Source of the DNA: Pseudovibrio sp. Tun.PSC04-5.I4
GTDB lineage: Bacteria; Pseudomonadota; Alphaproteobacteria; Rhizobiales; Stappiaceae
NCBI RefSeq assembly: GCF_900104145.1
Contig: NZ_FNLB01000006.1
Span: 1,509,001-1,573,000, forward strand
DNA length: 64,000 nucleotides
Reading direction: 5' to 3'
Position numbers and translations under genes: made by a program. The notes under the pieces are model-generated. The model saw nothing but the letters and a program-made list of their open reading frames with translations, made no database searches and had not been told where the DNA came from. Below are positions 61,435 to 64,000 of this stretch, piece after piece. Every line of letters starts with the position of its first letter. Position 1 is the stretch's first letter.

Positions 61435-62313
61435 TTAATCCCCGGCAACATTCAGTTTAATCAACTCTGACGCTTCATGGAATGATTTTCTTAAGTCCTG
61501 AACTATTGGTCCCGGCTTTCCATCACCCATAATTGTTTCGTTTATTTTCGTTACAGGCATGACAAGACCCGATGCACTTGTTAAAAATACCTCCTGAGCC
61601 TGTTTTGCCTCACTAATAGAAAAACCGCGTTCTTCTACATGAAACCCTTTCGTTTCCGCCAATTTCATCAGAACGCCGCGGGTAATTCCCTTTAAGATTC
61701 CGTGGGTAGCGGGCCGAGTAACCAAAGTCCCGTCCTTTAGGATTATCCAAGCATTCGTTGAACCACCCTCAGTAATCAGGCCATTCTTATCCACAAACCA
61801 TGCTTCACGAGCGCCTGATTCCTTAGCCTTTTGTTTAGCAAGGACATTAGGTAAAAGACCAACACTCTTAATATCAACCCTATCCCAACGATTCTCTTCA
61901 ACGGTAATTACACCAACCCCCCTCGCCGCAATTTGGTCGTTTTTTAAACGTGAAACCGACTTTGCAGTCATAACGAGAGACGGTGGCGTGTCTTTTGGCG
62001 GGAAATAATGATCGCGTGGAGAAACGCCGCGTGTTACCTGCATATAGATCAAACCGTTTTTGACGCGGTTCAGCGCAATCACTTCCTTCATGACACGCAC
62101 AAGCGCCCCACGAGACATCGGCGCACGAATTTGCAGCTGCCGAAGGGAGCGGTCGAACCGATCCAGATGCGATCCCATGTCGACGAGGCTATTGTTCCAG
62201 ACTTCACAGACTTCATAAATACCGTCAGAAAACTGGTAGCCCCGATCCTCAATATGCACTGCGGCACGAGAATGAGGCACATATTGTCCGTTTACATAGG
62301 CGACGCGGCTCAT
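61435..62313 (-). CDS. dat: D-amino-acid aminotransferase
   Basis: A 292-residue fold-type IV PLP aminotransferase of the D-amino-acid type. RGYQFSDGIYEVCEVWN begins the fold, the PLP lysine is in DIKSVGLLPNVLAKQKA, and LITEGGSTNAWII plus THGILKGITRGVLM bind the cofactor phosphate. It would make D-glutamate or D-alanine for peptidoglycan, or degrade them. GGAGAGG precedes the ATG; an ATG four codons upstream is possible. The dat gene between trkA and hfq is a typical alphaproteobacterial order. Confidence 0.92.
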   Translation of the reverse strand: MSRVAYVNGQYVPHSRAAVHIEDRGYQFSDGIYEVCEVWNNSLVDMGSHLDRFDRSLRQLQIRAPMSRGALVRVMKEVIALNRVKNGLIYMQVTRGVSPRDHYFPPKDTPPSLVMTAKSVSRLKNDQIAARGVGVITVEENRWDRVDIKSVGLLPNVLAKQKAKESGAREAWFVDKNGLITEGGSTNAWIILKDGTLVTRPATHGILKGITRGVLMKLAETKGFHVEERGFSISEAKQAQEVFLTSASGLVMPVTKINETIMGDGKPGPIVQDLRKSFHEASELIKLNVAGD

Positions 62314-62448
62314 CGGCCTCTCCATTCTTGGAAATTCATCACAACCAATGTTAGCGGTTTTTCCTTATGCCATGCAAGCGCCACCTTGGGATTACAACGG
62401 GGCATTTCTCAACAATATCAAAGAGAACCTGCGGATTCAGGGATAATT

Positions 62449-63825
62449 CTAGAAGAACTCCAGCGAGACACGGAACATTTGCTCCACCTGACGCACTTTA
62501 TCGGCCACAGCAAAGATCACAACCCGGTCATGGGCCTGAATGCGCTCGTCTCCTCGTGGAGAGATAACCTGACCATCCCGCAAGATGCCACCAATGCGGA
62601 TGCCCTCAGCCAGCTCCACTTCACGTAAAGGGCGCCCAACCAGAGGAGATGTATCCAGCGCTTCCGCTTCAATCACCTCAGCAGCTCCGTTTTGCAAGGC
62701 ATGAACGGCCCGGATACGGCCACGGCGCACATGCTGCAAAATCTTGGAAATGGTCACCTGACGCGGGTTCACAAACGCGTCAATACCCAAAGCATGGGCA
62801 AAAGCGGGGTAACTGGAGTTGTTCAGCAATGACAAGTTGCGCTCACAACCCATTTTCTTGGCCATCACACAGGAGAGAATGTTCACCTCGTCCTCGTTGG
62901 TGAGTGCCACCATCATATCTGCGTCTTCAACATCCGCCTCTCGGAGCATCACCTGATCCAGCGCAGAACCATGCAACACAACAGTCCGGCGCAGCTCATC
63001 GGCAATGCGAATGGCCCGATCCCGAGAATGTTCAATGATTTTTACTTTGGTCTTTGTCTGTTTGCCTTCAAGACGCCGCGCCACATACGCCCCGATGTTA
63101 CCGCCACCAGCAATAAGCACACGGCGCGCCTCAGGCTCCTCGTGACCAAAGATGCCAAGCGTCCGGCGAACCTGATCCCGGTTACAACACACATACACGA
63201 GATCCCCCTCTCGCATCATATCAGAGCTGTGCGGAACAAAGACCTTACCATCACGAGCAATACCAACAACCACTGAAGACAGATCCGGAAACAGCTCAGT
63301 CAACTGGCGCAAAGGCGTGTCCAGCACAGGGCAATCAGTACCGCAGTCAATCCCAACAATCACCATATGATCATCGGCAAAGCGTACGGTTTCCATCGCA
63401 CCAGGCAAAGACAACCGGCGCAAAATCATTTCACCCACTTCAATTTCGGGAGAAATAATCACGTCAATCGGCATATTATCGCGAGAAAACAGGTTGCGGT
63501 AATGCGGCTGCAAATAGCTCTGCGCACGCACACGCGAGACTTTGATCGGCACGTTGAACAACGAGTGTGCCACCTGACAGGCCACCATGTTGACCTCGTC
63601 ATACAAAGTCACTGCAATGATCATGTCTGCCTGATCAGCTCCGGCCTGCGCAAGCACATCCGGGTGTGCGCCATGGCCAATAAAGCCGCGCACATCCAGC
63701 GTATCACGAATGGCATGAACCAGCTGCGGGCTCGTATCAATCACAGAGACATCGTTTTGCTCTGCTGCAAGCTTTTCCGCAATACCGTAGCCAACCTGAC
63801 CGGCGCCACAAATTACAACCTTCAT
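62449..63825 (-). CDS. trkA: Trk system potassium uptake protein TrkA
   Basis: TrkA (458 residues) is the cytoplasmic NAD-binding regulator of the TrkH/G potassium channel. It has two repeats of a Rossmann RCK_N domain (ICGAGQVGYGIAEKLA and LIAGGGNIGAYVARRLEG) each followed by a C-terminal RCK_C part. No membrane helices are present, as expected. The gene follows ntrX, the conserved order of the nitrogen two-component cluster in Hyphomicrobiales. Confidence 0.96.
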   Translation of the reverse strand: MKVVICGAGQVGYGIAEKLAAEQNDVSVIDTSPQLVHAIRDTLDVRGFIGHGAHPDVLAQAGADQADMIIAVTLYDEVNMVACQVAHSLFNVPIKVSRVRAQSYLQPHYRNLFSRDNMPIDVIISPEIEVGEMILRRLSLPGAMETVRFADDHMVIVGIDCGTDCPVLDTPLRQLTELFPDLSSVVVGIARDGKVFVPHSSDMMREGDLVYVCCNRDQVRRTLGIFGHEEPEARRVLIAGGGNIGAYVARRLEGKQTKTKVKIIEHSRDRAIRIADELRRTVVLHGSALDQVMLREADVEDADMMVALTNEDEVNILSCVMAKKMGCERNLSLLNNSSYPAFAHALGIDAFVNPRQVTISKILQHVRRGRIRAVHALQNGAAEVIEAEALDTSPLVGRPLREVELAEGIRIGGILRDGQVISPRGDERIQAHDRVVIFAVADKVRQVEQMFRVSLEFF

Positions 63826-63864
63826 ACTTCAGTCCTTTGCTCGAACATCCTGATCCATCACCAC

Positions 63865-64000
63865 TTAGGTGAGACCAAGGGACTTGAGCTTTCGGTGCAA
63901 TGCTGACCGTTCCATACCAATATATTCAGAGGTCCGCGAGATATTCCCGCCAAAGCGCTTAACCTGCGCTTGCAGATATTCCCTCTCAAACTGCTCCCGA
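63865..64000 (-). CDS. ntrX: Nitrogen-related response regulator NtrX, C-terminal end
   Basis: Only the last 44 or so codons are in the window. They read REQFEREYLQAQVKRFGGN, then ISRTSEYIGMERSALHRKL and KSLGLT, the Fis-type helix-turn-helix of NtrC-family regulators, and this exact ending is typical of NtrX. Its position next to trkA confirms it. NtrX pairs with the sensor NtrY, presumably encoded further along. Confidence 0.85.
   Translation of the reverse strand, partial: REQFEREYLQAQVKRFGGNISRTSEYIGMERSALHRKLKSLGLT

Overview
The window is a gene-dense stretch of a bacterial chromosome of moderate G+C. Gene content, gene order and regulatory motifs point to an alphaproteobacterium of the order Hyphomicrobiales. 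The best guess is a marine Stappiaceae member such as Pseudovibrio or a close relative. Supporting signs are the order ntrX-trkA-dat-hfq-hflX with mazG nearby, the block gyrA-coaD-cyclophilins-queA-tgt, LexA boxes of the alphaproteobacterial GTTC-N7-GTTC type, and an anaerobic pyruvate formate-lyase pair. No phage, IS element, CRISPR array or rRNA operon is visible.

Layout. 1-6000 (minus): gyrA, coaD, two tandem cyclophilins, queA and the first codons of a probable tgt. 6300-11400: marC, a cation efflux protein, galE, a DUF192 protein, a double cold-shock-domain protein, gloA and tRNA-Glu(UUC). 11700-16250: ssb and uvrA diverge around two LexA boxes, and uvrA is followed by an intergenic array of four hairpins that each carry CCTCCC in the loop, read as a cuckoo-type small RNA locus. 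16250-24130: a lipoprotein, trmFO, homologues of the mitochondrial complex I assembly factors NDUFAF6 and NDUFAF3, secF-secD-yajC and a DUF815 ATPase. 24190-40500 (all minus): an NlpD-like factor, pcm, surE, serS, tatC-tatB-tatA, an orphan ABC ATPase, scpB-scpA-nagZ, a large SPOR protein, argS and dgt. 40700-46500: erpA, xthA, an aldo/keto reductase, small lipoprotein and CMD genes, a MerR remnant and a DSD1-family PLP enzyme. 46500-50300: pflB with a perfect FNR box, pflA and a small secreted protein. 50300-57600: a DUF849/aminotransferase pair, a MATE exporter facing a TetR-aroQ pair, arfB and an omega-aminotransferase. 57800-64000: mazG, an AT-rich gene of unknown function, hflX, hfq, dat, trkA and the 3' end of ntrX.

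How the genes work together. Most of the window is housekeeping: protein export (SecDF-YajC, Tat), cell division and envelope turnover (NlpD-like, NagZ, SPOR, ScpAB), tRNA modification and charging (QueA, TrmFO, SerRS, ArgRS), and DNA topology and repair (GyrA, SSB, UvrA, XthA). The regulatory signals are unusually readable: LexA boxes before uvrA, an FNR box at the expected class II distance before pflB, many clean intrinsic terminators, and several perfect hairpins between co-directional genes that lack a U tract. The most notable element is the four-hairpin anti-Shine-Dalgarno array after uvrA. Where a longer reading frame had a better-supported internal start (Shine-Dalgarno spacing, family N terminus), the internal start is given.
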